Source: Marinococcus luteus_A
GTDB lineage: Bacteria > Bacillota > Bacilli > Bacillales > Marinococcaceae
NCBI RefSeq assembly: GCF_034497705.1
Contig: NZ_JAXRUV010000016.1
Location: forward strand, 1-8,367
Direction: 5' to 3'
DNA: 8,367 bases
Position 1 is the stretch's first letter. The number at the start of each line of letters is the position of its first letter. The notes under the pieces are model-generated. The model was not told the origin of the DNA. It saw nothing but the letters and a program-made list of their open reading frames with translations, and did no database searches. This document shows positions 1 through 5,030 of this stretch, piece after piece. A program made the position numbers and the translations under genes.

Positions 1-71
1 AATGATCCACGAAGAACGGTGCATAATATAATCCCATGCTGTTGGAACTTGATGAATAGGGTTAATATTTA
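1..71. repeat. Terminal redundancy: circular-plasmid join (first copy)
   Basis: Bases 1-71 are identical to bases 8297-8367. The reading frame of the DUF6338-type gene continues through the repeat without a break, and its ribosome binding site and start lie at the left end of the window. The simplest reading is a circular molecule of 8,296 bp whose linear record carries one overlap. A true 71-bp direct repeat at the ends of a linear element is the less likely alternative. Confidence 0.93.
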
Positions 72-399
72 GCAGTGCTAGTATATTCCTAATCCATTCT
101 TTTTTACTAATTATACCAAATAAAAAACCTACAATGTAAGGGCTAACAACTAAAACTCCAATTAAAGATAGAAACCAATAAACAGGATGATTTGCCCAAA
201 CTGTTTCTTCAATTGCTTCATATAAAAACCACGACCATAAAGCATAGTTCAGTATACTAAAAATCAGAAACCTTAATATATTATTTTGCCAAGAGTAACT
301 TCGAGTAACTACTATGCTTTCAAAAGCCGTATTCATGACATAGCCTGGAACTAAAAAGATAATGGAATATAAAACACTATCATAACTATCAAAAGGCAT
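1..399 (-). CDS. DUF6338-type membrane protein, N-terminal part (gene crosses the circular join)
   Basis: This is residues 1-133 of a 211-residue protein; the rest lies at 8060-8296. The start ATG (397-399) follows an AAGGAG site 8 bases upstream. The part begins MPFDSYDSVLYSIIFLVPGYV, and the VPGYV motif near the first helix is typical of DUF6338. Three membrane segments are visible: residues about 8-25, about 42-60 (LRFLIFSILNYALWSW), and about 73-97 (YWFLSLIGVLVVSPYIVGFL). A short basic stretch (SKKEWIRN) then leads to the soluble C-terminal domain. It is the first gene of the operon with the basic small protein, the TIR protein and the caspase. The biochemical role of DUF6338 is unknown to me. 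I infer a membrane-located sensor, effector or regulator for the defence module from position alone. Confidence 0.85.
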   Translation of the reverse strand, partial: MPFDSYDSVLYSIIFLVPGYVMNTAFESIVVTRSYSWQNNILRFLIFSILNYALWSWFLYEAIEETVWANHPVYWFLSLIGVLVVSPYIVGFLFGIISKKEWIRNILALLNINPIHQVPTAWDYIMHRSSWII

Positions 400-437
400 C
401 TGCTCACTCCTTTCTCGTGATCTAAAAGGTTTTAACT

Positions 438-463
438 ATTACATTAATGTAATGATTAATTAC
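438..463. promoter_or_regulatory. Overlapping palindromes in the defence-operon leader
   Basis: Bases 438-453 form a perfect 16-bp palindrome (ATTACATTAATGTAAT). A second, overlapping inverted repeat, GTAAT-5-ATTAC, spans 449-463. Both lie between the predicted - strand promoter (480-507) and the first start codon at 399. They could be an operator for a dimeric repressor or a weak hairpin in the 5' leader. The binding protein is not known. The helix-turn-helix protein at 572-1219 is one candidate. Confidence 0.45.
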
Positions 464-479
464 AGTCCATGAAATTTTC

Positions 480-507
480 ATTATAAGCTTTATAAAGTGT
501 GATTCAA
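480..507 (-). promoter_or_regulatory. Predicted promoter of the TIR-caspase operon
   Basis: On the - strand, TTGAAT (502-507) and a perfect TATAAT (480-485) are separated by 16 bp. This places transcription start near 473, about 75 bases before the first gene's start codon. The 10-bp palindrome CTTTATAAAG (488-497) sits exactly in the spacer, where a bound protein would control RNA polymerase. Confidence 0.6.
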
Positions 508-557
508 ATGAAATTTCTTTTGTTATAATGTTTACATAAAGCATAATCTTTATAAAG
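488..557. repeat. Duplicated palindrome CTTTATAAAG around divergent promoters
   Basis: The perfect 10-bp palindrome CTTTATAAAG occurs at 488-497 and again at 548-557, 60 bp apart. The first copy lies between the -35 and -10 of the - strand promoter. The second overlaps the ribosome binding site of the helix-turn-helix gene. A half-site ATAAAG also lies at 536-541. This is a plausible operator pair for autoregulation by the adjacent DNA-binding protein and for joint control of the defence operon. That is inference from placement. Confidence 0.5.
521..529 (+). promoter_or_regulatory. Extended -10 promoter of the helix-turn-helix gene
   Basis: TGtTATAAT (521-529) is a perfect extended -10 element. 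No good -35 is present at 17 bp, as is common for extended -10 promoters. Transcription would begin near 536, about 36 bases before the ATG at 572, and diverges from the defence operon. Confidence 0.65.
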
Positions 558-571
558 GAGTTATAAGACTT

Positions 572-1219
572 ATGAGCTTGGAATATAGAATGCCTGACCT
601 AGCTGATAAATTAGGAATAAAGGAAAGTACCGCCCGCAAATACTATTTACTCATTGAAAAGAACGGCCACCATTTTCGAAGAAACCAGCAAGGACACATC
701 TTGTTTTCTGAAGAAGATGCAAAACTATTTTCACGTATCATTGAATTAAAAAATCAACCAGATATGACAGTGCAAGACGCTGTAAACAGCGTTATAAACA
801 TTATGAATGGCGAAAATGGACCTTATAAACCTCATGCTGACGAACAAGGGCTAATGAATCGTGAAAACTGGGAGAAATTCTCATCTTTCCAAGAAGAAAT
901 CCATGAACTTAAATCTATTATTCAAAAGCAAAATACTTTAATCGAGAAGCAGCAAGAAACTTTTGAGCAAAGAGAGAATATGCTTTGGGAAAAATTAGAG
1001 CGTATTGAAGAGAAGTTGAACGCTCCAGGTGCTTCTGAGGAATTAGAAACAGAGAAGAAAGACCATGACGAGGGTACAAAAGAACAAAAACCTTATATTG
1101 ACGGTACACATGTTACAAAAGAGCAACTAAAAGGTCCAGCAATACAAGAAAACCATCAATCAGAACAAAAAGAAGAAGCCTCTTCAAAAAGCTGGCTTCA
1201 ACGACTCTTTAATAGATAA
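572..1219 (+). CDS. MerR-like helix-turn-helix protein with coiled coil (plasmid regulator or segregation factor)
   Basis: This 215-residue protein starts at ATG 572 with AAAGGAG 11 bases upstream. Residues about 5-75 hold a MerR/RacA-type winged helix: RMPDLADKLGIKESTARKYY is the helix-turn-helix, and GHILFSEEDAKLF is the wing and following helix. Residues about 98-150 form a charged coiled coil (EEIHELKSIIQKQ, then QRENMLWEKLERIEEKL). The acidic, disordered tail ends in WLQRLFNR, an ending shared by DUF3967-type plasmid proteins. The family is common on Bacillus plasmids, where roles in copy control or segregation have been suggested. No metal- or drug-binding residues are visible. Position next to a duplicated palindrome suggests autoregulation and control of the divergent defence operon. 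The fold call is firm; the role is inferred. Confidence 0.82.
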   Translation: MSLEYRMPDLADKLGIKESTARKYYLLIEKNGHHFRRNQQGHILFSEEDAKLFSRIIELKNQPDMTVQDAVNSVINIMNGENGPYKPHADEQGLMNRENWEKFSSFQEEIHELKSIIQKQNTLIEKQQETFEQRENMLWEKLERIEEKLNAPGASEELETEKKDHDEGTKEQKPYIDGTHVTKEQLKGPAIQENHQSEQKEEASSKSWLQRLFNR

Positions 1220-1237
1220 ATTTACCAATAAATCCGA

Positions 1238-1266
1238 TTGCAAATAGGGGTACAAAACGGTATGGT
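1238..1266 (+). promoter_or_regulatory. Predicted rep mRNA promoter
   Basis: TTGCAA (1238-1243) and TATGGT (1261-1266) are separated by 17 bp. Transcription would start near 1273 and give a leader of roughly 235 bases before the rep ATG at 1509. That leader contains the antisense/attenuator region. The hexamers are imperfect, so the call rests on spacing and context. Confidence 0.5.
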
Positions 1267-1281
1267 ATATGTAAGTAAACG

Positions 1282-1311
1282 AAAAAAGCAATCGAGTTGC
1301 AGCTCGATTGC
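1282..1311 (-). terminator. Rho-independent terminator of the candidate antisense RNA
   Basis: A perfect 9-bp stem, GCAATCGAG (1288-1296) with CTCGATTGC (1303-1311), encloses a 6-base loop. On the - strand it is followed directly by TTTTTT (complement of 1282-1287). No T-run follows it on the + strand, so it acts on - strand transcripts. Confidence 0.72.
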
Positions 1312-1411
1312 CTCGGGAGTTTTCTCCACATCATCTACCACAGATGAAAAACATATAAGTTAATATCAGTGTATCATATTCCCTTTACCATGCAAGGGAT
1401 TCGTATACCTA
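1282..1411 (-). ncRNA. Candidate antisense RNA controlling rep
   Basis: A small - strand RNA is inferred from its terminator (1282-1311) and from possible upstream promoters. One is a perfect -10 TATAAT at 1418-1423 with a poor -35. The other is TTGCAT (1390-1395) with TACACT (1368-1373) at 16 bp. The product would be about 80-130 bases and complementary to the rep leader, including hairpins at 1316-1327, 1332-1346 and 1381-1398. Size and placement resemble the attenuating antisense RNAs of pIP501 and pT181. The RNA itself is not proven, and the promoter choice is open. Confidence 0.45.
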
Positions 1412-1505
1412 ATTTTCATTATATGATTTTGTTTCTGGTCCTAGCTAGATATTAGCTTTGTAGTAGAGAAAACTCCTTCCAACATTTATGCAGAAGGGGT
1501 TTTTT
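1316..1505 (+). promoter_or_regulatory. Transcription attenuator in the rep leader
   Basis: Two exclusive foldings share one arm. Bases 1466-1476 (GAGAAAACTCC) can pair perfectly with 1316-1326 (GGAGTTTTCTC), which would be the antiterminator. Alternatively 1469-1479 pairs with 1493-1503 (11 bp, one G-U), followed by T residues through 1505, a terminator just before the rep ATG. The terminator's 3' arm also carries GAAGGGG, the rep ribosome binding site. Antisense RNA binding to the 5' part would free 1469-1479 to form the terminator, the logic known for pT181 and pIP501. Both pairings are seen in the sequence; the mechanism is inferred. Confidence 0.62.
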
Positions 1506-1508
1506 ATT

Positions 1509-2372
1509 ATGTCATTAAACATTCTCGATTTATTAAGAGCAGACGGAAGTATTGTCGTAAACAAAAAATTAGCACATCAAATTGGGTTGGAAACAGCTGC
1601 GATTTATTCGGAACTCGTTTCTCTTTTTCAATACTGGTCAAAACGCGGGGAACTGGTGGATGATAATAAAGAGAAGTCAGCCCAGGCAAAGTGGTTTTTT
1701 GTCACGATTGAAAACCTGGAGGAAAACACAACGTTAAAACGTTCGAAGCAAGATAAAGCCATAAAAAAACTGAAAGAGTTAGGACTCATTGAAACCAGAC
1801 AAATGGGCTTACCCAAAAAGAGATATTTTACGATCACAGAAAAAATCAATGAATTTATCACGGCACACAAGAGTGTTGAAAATAAACATTCTGATAATGA
1901 CAGTGGTTCTAAGGTCGATAATGAAGCGAATAACAGTTCAAATACCGAGAATACTCAGAGTGTCGAAAATGAACACTCTGGAGTGTCGAATTCCAACACT
2001 CTAAACTGTTCAATTTCGACAACTAATAATACTAGAACTAATAATACTAAAATTAATAAAGAATCTATTGTTAACAAGAACGTTAACAATTATTCTTCTA
2101 TTTCTAAAAATTCTTTAGAAAATGAAAACCAAGAGAATGAAATTAAGAAAATCGAAAAAGAATTTCAATCGAAAGGGCTTTCCTCAAAAGTTATTAGATT
2201 AGTGAAACAAGAAGTCGATGCTAAAAAGAACGAAATTAAAAACTACATAGCTTACTATCGAACTTGTTTAGATAATGCTTTGTACAAAAGCCAATTTAAA
2301 AAAGGAGAAATAACAGAGCTATATCCTCACCTTCCTGACGATCATCCATTGCGAATAAATTGGCTCCAATAA
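1509..2372 (+). CDS. rep: Plasmid replication initiator with winged-helix N terminus
   Basis: The protein has 287 residues from ATG 1509. That start has GAAGGGG 9 bases upstream; an ATG at 1488 lies in the attenuator loop and has no ribosome site. Residues about 1-110 resemble the winged-helix domain of DnaD-like phage and plasmid replication initiators: NKKLAHQIGLETAAIYSEL, then WFFVTIENLEENTTLKRSKQDK, KAIKKLKELGLIETR and RYFTI. Residues about 118-200 are Asn/Ser-rich linker encoded by the iteron and AT-rich DNA. Residues about 210-270 form a helical C-terminal region (IEKEFQSKGLSSKVIRLVKQ). It probably binds the iterons inside its own gene and recruits host replication proteins, as theta-type initiators do. 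The exact replicon family is not recognised. The antisense leader suggests tight copy control. Confidence 0.8.
   Translation: MSLNILDLLRADGSIVVNKKLAHQIGLETAAIYSELVSLFQYWSKRGELVDDNKEKSAQAKWFFVTIENLEENTTLKRSKQDKAIKKLKELGLIETRQMGLPKKRYFTITEKINEFITAHKSVENKHSDNDSGSKVDNEANNSSNTENTQSVENEHSGVSNSNTLNCSISTTNNTRTNNTKINKESIVNKNVNNYSSISKNSLENENQENEIKKIEKEFQSKGLSSKVIRLVKQEVDAKKNEIKNYIAYYRTCLDNALYKSQFKKGEITELYPHLPDDHPLRINWLQ
1870..2025 (+). repeat. 23-bp iterons inside rep (candidate origin)
   Basis: Three 23-bp units abut at 1957-1979, 1980-2002 and 2003-2025; a fourth, well matched, is at 1870-1892. Each unit of the first type reads AGAGTGT, a 9-base centre starting YGAA, then ACAYTCT, so it is itself an inverted repeat. 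The unit at 2003-2025 is degenerate and best matches in reverse (about 17 of 23). A further decayed unit may start at 1909. They encode the linker of Rep and lie just before an AT-rich stretch, so this is the likely Rep-binding origin. Confidence 0.65.
2021..2089. other. AT-rich putative DNA unwinding stretch
   Basis: Immediately after the iterons is an almost pure A/T stretch. It contains a 14-base direct repeat, AACTAATAATACTA (2021-2034 and 2036-2049), the palindrome TTGTTAACAA (2068-2077), and a second GTTAACAA at 2082-2089. Iterons next to an AT-rich repeat is the usual arrangement of a theta origin. No good DnaA box was found nearby. Confidence 0.5.
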
Positions 2373-2399
2373 ATTATTTTTAATTCAAGGAGGAATATG

Positions 2400-2846
2400 A
2401 TGGACGAACAGTCTATAAGAGCAGCTGCTACATTTACTGAAATTATTGGAAGAAACACGTATGAGTGGGCTACTACAAAACTAAAACAAGCTAGAAATTC
2501 TAAAAATTTAGAAGAACAAAGTGAAATGTATGACGAAATAGTTCAAACTCTATTAAATGAAAAATCAGACCTACAGAATGTGGTAAGGCAATACAAAGAT
2601 TTATATGAACAGGTACAAATAAGCCCTGATGATATTCAACTCTTGAAGGAAACAGTACGAAGAGTAATAGATCTTACTCGTGATAATTTGAACGATGAGC
2701 AAGAAGAGAGTCTTAACAAATTTATTGATTTGATCAATAACGATACTTTACAAACAATGCAGTTGTTAGGGTTCAATTATAAAGAAGCAATCGGCCAACC
2801 TTTAACTGACGCATGTGCTGCTTTTATTAGAAATAAATTCGAATAG
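2400..2846 (+). CDS. Hypothetical acidic helical protein, downstream of rep
   Basis: Two ATGs are adjacent at 2397 and 2400. AAGGAGG (2387-2393) lies 3 and 6 bases away respectively, so 2400 is the better start, giving 148 residues. The protein is predicted almost wholly helical and acidic. Residues about 20-80 look like coiled coil (ATTKLKQARNSKNLEEQ, then YDEIVQTLLNEKSDLQ), and a second helical region covers about 85-148. There is no signal peptide, membrane segment or catalytic motif. It starts 27 bases after rep and is probably cotranscribed with it, which suggests a maintenance role such as copy control or partition. I do not recognise the family and assign no function. Confidence 0.75.
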   Translation: MDEQSIRAAATFTEIIGRNTYEWATTKLKQARNSKNLEEQSEMYDEIVQTLLNEKSDLQNVVRQYKDLYEQVQISPDDIQLLKETVRRVIDLTRDNLNDEQEESLNKFIDLINNDTLQTMQLLGFNYKEAIGQPLTDACAAFIRNKFE

Positions 2847-2895
2847 AGCTTAAATTTATTTATATCTTTAGATTAATTAAGGAGGGCGGCATTCC

Positions 2896-3108
2896 ATGAC
2901 TAGAGGAATATACTTTGATTGCGAAGTTCCTAACTATTGTACGCATTGTGGAAATAAACTTTGGCCAATAATGGACGAATATCACCAGAGAAAGTTTGCA
3001 GAGCAATTGTCTTTTAGCTGTAACGATTGTGGTACTGCTAATATCTCTATTAAAGAAGAAGAAAATTTAAGCAGAAATATTAAGAAAGAGTTGAACAAGC
3101 ATCGCTGA
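2896..3108 (+). CDS. Small zinc-ribbon protein
   Basis: This 70-residue protein has an AAGGAGGG site 9 bases before ATG 2896. Two CxxC knuckles, C15-T-H-C18 (after NY) and C42-N-D-C45, each followed by Gly, form a classic zinc ribbon. The spacer between them is 23 residues. The tail (residues 50-70) is charged and helical. Such proteins bind one zinc ion and often act as small nucleic-acid or protein adaptors. The gene lies 49 bases after the previous one in the same direction, probably in the rep operon. The specific role is unknown. Confidence 0.75.
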   Translation: MTRGIYFDCEVPNYCTHCGNKLWPIMDEYHQRKFAEQLSFSCNDCGTANISIKEEENLSRNIKKELNKHR

Positions 3109-3152
3109 CAATATAATTAATTAGCAGTTATTGCTCAAAAAATGCCCAAAAC

Positions 3153-3185
3153 CGTGTGCAATTCGTGTGTAAATCATGTGCAAAA
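3153..3185 (+). repeat. Three 11-bp iteron-like direct repeats
   Basis: CGTGTGCAATT (3153-3163), CGTGTGTAAAT (3164-3174) and CATGTGCAAAA (3175-3185) abut with a period of 11 bp, about one helical turn. This is typical of protein-binding iterons. They end in the near-palindrome TGCAAAATTTGCA (3179-3191). No binding protein can be named. Confidence 0.45.
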
Positions 3186-3207
3186 TTTGCATAAAACACG
3201 TTTTTTA

Positions 3208-3279
3208 TGTTCCCACATTTGGGCCGGCGTTGCCGGGCTTTCCAATCCAGGTGGGAACAAAAACCCCTTATGCTCTTTT
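3208..3279 (-). repeat. Hairpin element, copy A (single-strand-origin-like)
   Basis: On the - strand this element begins with a 22-base conserved block (3279 down to 3258) that matches copy B at 21 of 22 bases. A long hairpin follows. The outer stem is 9 bp (3208-3216 with 3251-3259). An inner GC-rich stem pairs CCGGC (3224-3228) with GCCGG (3232-3236) around a 3-base loop. Copy B has the same architecture with different stem sequence. It could be a single-strand origin left from a rolling-circle replicon. A terminator or RNA element is the alternative. Confidence 0.6.
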
Positions 3280-3534
3280 CCATTCCAACTTTTTTATTTT
3301 TACAGGGGATGCTTCTGAAAATAAAACGGAAGTGAAATTAAAAACCCCTGTTCAATTTTCAAACGGGGTTAAAATTGAATCGGTTTATGAACGACCTATG
3401 CTTAATTCTTGGTGTTTTTCCGTCAGGCTATCGTTTAAAAAACGAACAAGAAAATCGACTGAAGAGAGTGCGCACTATGTTCTTTTGTGTTTTTGAAATC
3501 TAGCATAGTTATAATTAAAAAAGGAGGTGATTAA

Positions 3535-3738
3535 GTGAAGGTTGTTTTTAAATTCACAGACGGAACTAGAGTAGTTGACGAAGAATTTTCGGAAAGAACT
3601 CTTTATCAAACAGGAAACCTTGTTGATAATATTCAGAGCTGGAAAGATAACGATTCTCCGATTACTTTCAAAGGCGATGAAGAAACATTTAAAGCTACTG
3701 GGAAAGATTTAGTTTCTGTAGAAATCATTCCAGAGTAA
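3535..3738 (+). CDS. Small hypothetical protein
   Basis: This 67-residue protein starts at GTG 3535, chosen because AAGGAGGTGAT (3521-3531) is a near-perfect match to the 16S rRNA tail. The sequence begins MKVVFKFTDGTRVVDEEF and ends LVSVEIIPE. Alternating hydrophobic residues suggest a small beta-rich fold, with no membrane segment or cysteine. It lies between the two inverted hairpin elements, upstream of the DUF3892-type gene. No family is recognised. The strong ribosome site and compact open frame support it as real. Confidence 0.65.
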   Translation: MKVVFKFTDGTRVVDEEFSERTLYQTGNLVDNIQSWKDNDSPITFKGDEETFKATGKDLVSVEIIPE

Positions 3739-3839
3739 TTCACCAAATTCTATTACTCTAGCGATTTATAACGAGAAAACTTTTTGGAAATCGTATATTC
3801 GAGTTGTTTTTAAATGTATTTTTATAGGGGGTATTTTTA

Positions 3840-4157
3840 ATGATTTATGCTACAGGGATTAGTTTTAAGAAAGAAGATGTTGAGGATTTAAAAAGCATTG
3901 TGAGGATTCAATTAGAATCCGACGAGAATGAAAGTTGGAAAATTAATGATGAGCCAATAAATGGGTGGTATTCAAAAGAAACTATTCATAGATGGCTTAA
4001 GAACTACGGTGATAAAGGTTTTGAAATTAAAGTTAAGATAAAACCATATCCTGAATTAGAGCCCGTTGAAGATAATGGTGTTCGATATGTTCGTTCGGTT
4101 CGAGATGATTCAAGAAAAAATAACTTACTAAGTTTAAAAGCTTACTACGAGAATTGA
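3840..4157 (+). CDS. DUF3892-like small protein
   Basis: This 105-residue protein starts at ATG 3840, with GGGGG about 8 bases upstream as a modest ribosome site. An N-terminal strand (MIYATGISF) is followed by a region with SWKINDEPINGWYSKETIHRW. The C-terminal motif YVRSVRDDSRKNNLLSL resembles the YLRT-N-x-D-NL ending of DUF3892 proteins. The family has no settled function and is frequent on mobile elements of Firmicutes. The gene ends 37 bases before the first trace of the broken Rep_trans gene. The family call is moderate and the reading frame is well supported. Confidence 0.62.
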   Translation: MIYATGISFKKEDVEDLKSIVRIQLESDENESWKINDEPINGWYSKETIHRWLKNYGDKGFEIKVKIKPYPELEPVEDNGVRYVRSVRDDSRKNNLLSLKAYYEN

Positions 4158-4193
4158 CGCGTGTTTCTTAGTTTTTGAACTGTTCTTTCTTAG

Positions 4194-4800
4194 TATGGTC
4201 GGTTAGGATTATCGGTCTCTAATAGCCGGTTTCGCGTAAACTTTCGTGAACACTCTCACCAAATTTCTTTTGATCGAATGACGGTTATTGGAGACTTAAA
4301 TTCCCGTCACCTCAAGGAATTTCAACAATTCATTGCTACAAATCCGTATGTTTCGGTTTTAGACACCAAAACGGACTATGTTCGAGCTAAAATGTATGAC
4401 GATTTATTCTATCTGTAGTACGACAAAATCATAGGTGAATCTCGGCAAAGACGCAATATGCGGATTGAATTTAACCCGAATCATTGCTTTGAAGATGCCT
4501 GTGAGTTCTTTGTGAAGCATATAGTGCGTTTGATGAACGATGTAGGCTTCCAACGGCTTGATTTAGCCTTAGACATAGAGAGAAGGACCTTAGGAGCTTT
4601 TATGTGGCTTCTGAGACACGTTGGAAGTCGACAGTCTTTTATGGATTAGATCATCGATCAGAAACGAAATACTTTGGTGTGAGAGACAGCCAGAGATACA
4701 TAAGACTTTATGACAAGAAGCAAGAACGGAAAGATAATGAGGACGAAGAAATGGAAGCCGCTGATCTGGGGCGGTTGGAGTTTGAGCTCAAAAGAGCATA
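4194..4800 (+). pseudogene. Broken Rep_trans-type rolling-circle initiator
   Basis: Homology continues across two lesions. The first frame reads ...MTVIGDLNSRHLKEF (ATG 4278), is stopped by TAG at 4416-4418, and resumes at once with YDKIIGESRQRRNMRIEF and GFQRLDLALD. A frameshift follows near 4590-4605. The second frame then gives FYVASETRWKSTVFYGLDHR, ETKYFGVRDSQRYIRLYDKK and GRLEFELKRA before TAA at 4798-4800. These are hallmarks of the Rep_trans family (plasmid initiators and NicK/Orf20-like relaxases): RIEFNPN, RLDLALD, TKYFG, RYIRLYDKKQE and a W/R-x-E-x-ELKR block. Intact members continue well past ELKR, so the C terminus is missing, replaced by hairpin element B. It cannot make an active initiator. 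Divergence from intact homologues suggests an old remnant. Confidence 0.82.
4211..4236 (+). other. pT181-like double-strand-origin nick sequence
   Basis: CTCTAATAGCCGGTT (4217-4231) matches, from memory, the nick region of pT181-family origins (nick between T and A in CTCT/AATAG). In pT181 this region also lies inside the 5' part of the rep gene, as here. The upstream arm of the pT181 inverted repeat (AACCGGCTA) is absent, so the origin is probably degenerate. Confidence 0.45.
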
Positions 4801-4862
4801 AGGGATTTTTGACCCCAACGAGGGTTGGGGTCCAGGCAAAGCCTGGCAAAACGATGGGGTCA
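4790..4862 (+). repeat. Hairpin element, copy B (single-strand-origin-like)
   Basis: The conserved 22-base block (4790-4811) starts inside the last codons of the broken initiator. A multi-stem structure follows. TGACCCCA (4810-4817) can pair with TGGGGTCA (4855-4862), or, one base shorter, GACCCCAA (4811-4818) with TTGGGGTC (4825-4832), so the two folds exclude each other. CCAGGC (4832-4837) pairs with GCCTGG (4841-4846). Placement just downstream of a Rep_trans gene matches single-strand origins such as that of ICEBs1. Confidence 0.6.
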
Positions 4863-4899
4863 CGAAAATGCGGAAAAGTACTAATTGTGTACCCTTCAA

Positions 4900-4965
4900 G
4901 GTACTAAAAAAGTACCCGTATTTGGACCTTTTCTTGAACGTTTTTTGCACGCTGCATGCAAAAAA
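4900..4965 (+). other. Two small hairpins after element B
   Basis: GGTACT (4900-4905) pairs with AGTACC (4911-4916) around AAAAA. TTTTTTGCA (4941-4949) pairs with TGCAAAAAA (4957-4965) around a 7-base loop. The second could terminate in either direction. No gene is present at 4863-4972. Confidence 0.5.
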
Positions 4966-4972
4966 TAAAATC

Positions 4973-5030
4973 AAAAAGATGCCTAAAGTTATTTTTGGAA
5001 TATACGGTTTATAACTTTAGGCATCTTTTT
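4973..5030. terminator. Strong bidirectional terminator with perfect 20-bp stem
   Basis: Bases 4973-4992 pair perfectly with 5011-5030 around an 18-base loop. The stem starts AAAAAGATGCC and ends GGCATCTTTTT, giving T-runs on both strands. It separates the rolling-circle remnant from the GC-rich block and insulates the DUF5839-type gene from upstream transcription. Confidence 0.85.

Larger units (their letters stand above)
3109..3534. other. Gene-free stretch with repeats and hairpins
   Basis: There is no supported gene here. An open frame at 3176-3496 lacks a ribosome binding site and runs through a hairpin element. The stretch holds three 11-bp direct repeats (3153-3185), hairpin element A (3208-3279), a TACAGGGG/CCCCTGTT inverted pair (3301-3308 with 3345-3352) and an AACCCC/GGGGTT pair starting near 3343. 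The density of self-complementary sequence suggests a replication or RNA element, not coding DNA. Confidence 0.6.

Noticed and set aside
1322..1330. TTCTCCACA, one mismatch from a DnaA box
   Set aside because: It is a single degenerate site within the attenuator arm, far from the iterons; no cluster supports an origin role.
1488..1508. Upstream ATG for rep at 1488
   Set aside because: It lies in the loop of the attenuator hairpin without a ribosome site, while ATG 1509 has GAAGGGG at proper spacing.
1870..2025. Possible CRISPR-like array
   Set aside because: Repeats abut without unique spacers and lie within the rep coding sequence; no cas genes are present.
3176..3496. Open frame of 106 codons on the + strand
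   Set aside because: It has no ribosome binding site, and its ATG lies inside the 11-bp repeats. Its product is a translation of hairpin element A; a similar spurious peptide appears opposite element B.
4143..4151. TACTACGA, resembling the pMV158-family nick site
   Set aside because: It encodes the last residues of the DUF3892-type protein and lacks the flanking inverted repeat and C-run. A chance match is likely. A one-mismatch copy at 4417-4425 was rejected for the same reason.
4658..4974. Overlapping - strand open frames
   Set aside because: They are antisense to the broken initiator and hairpin element B and have no ribosome site. Similarity between these peptides and the one at 3176-3496 reflects the shared DNA element.
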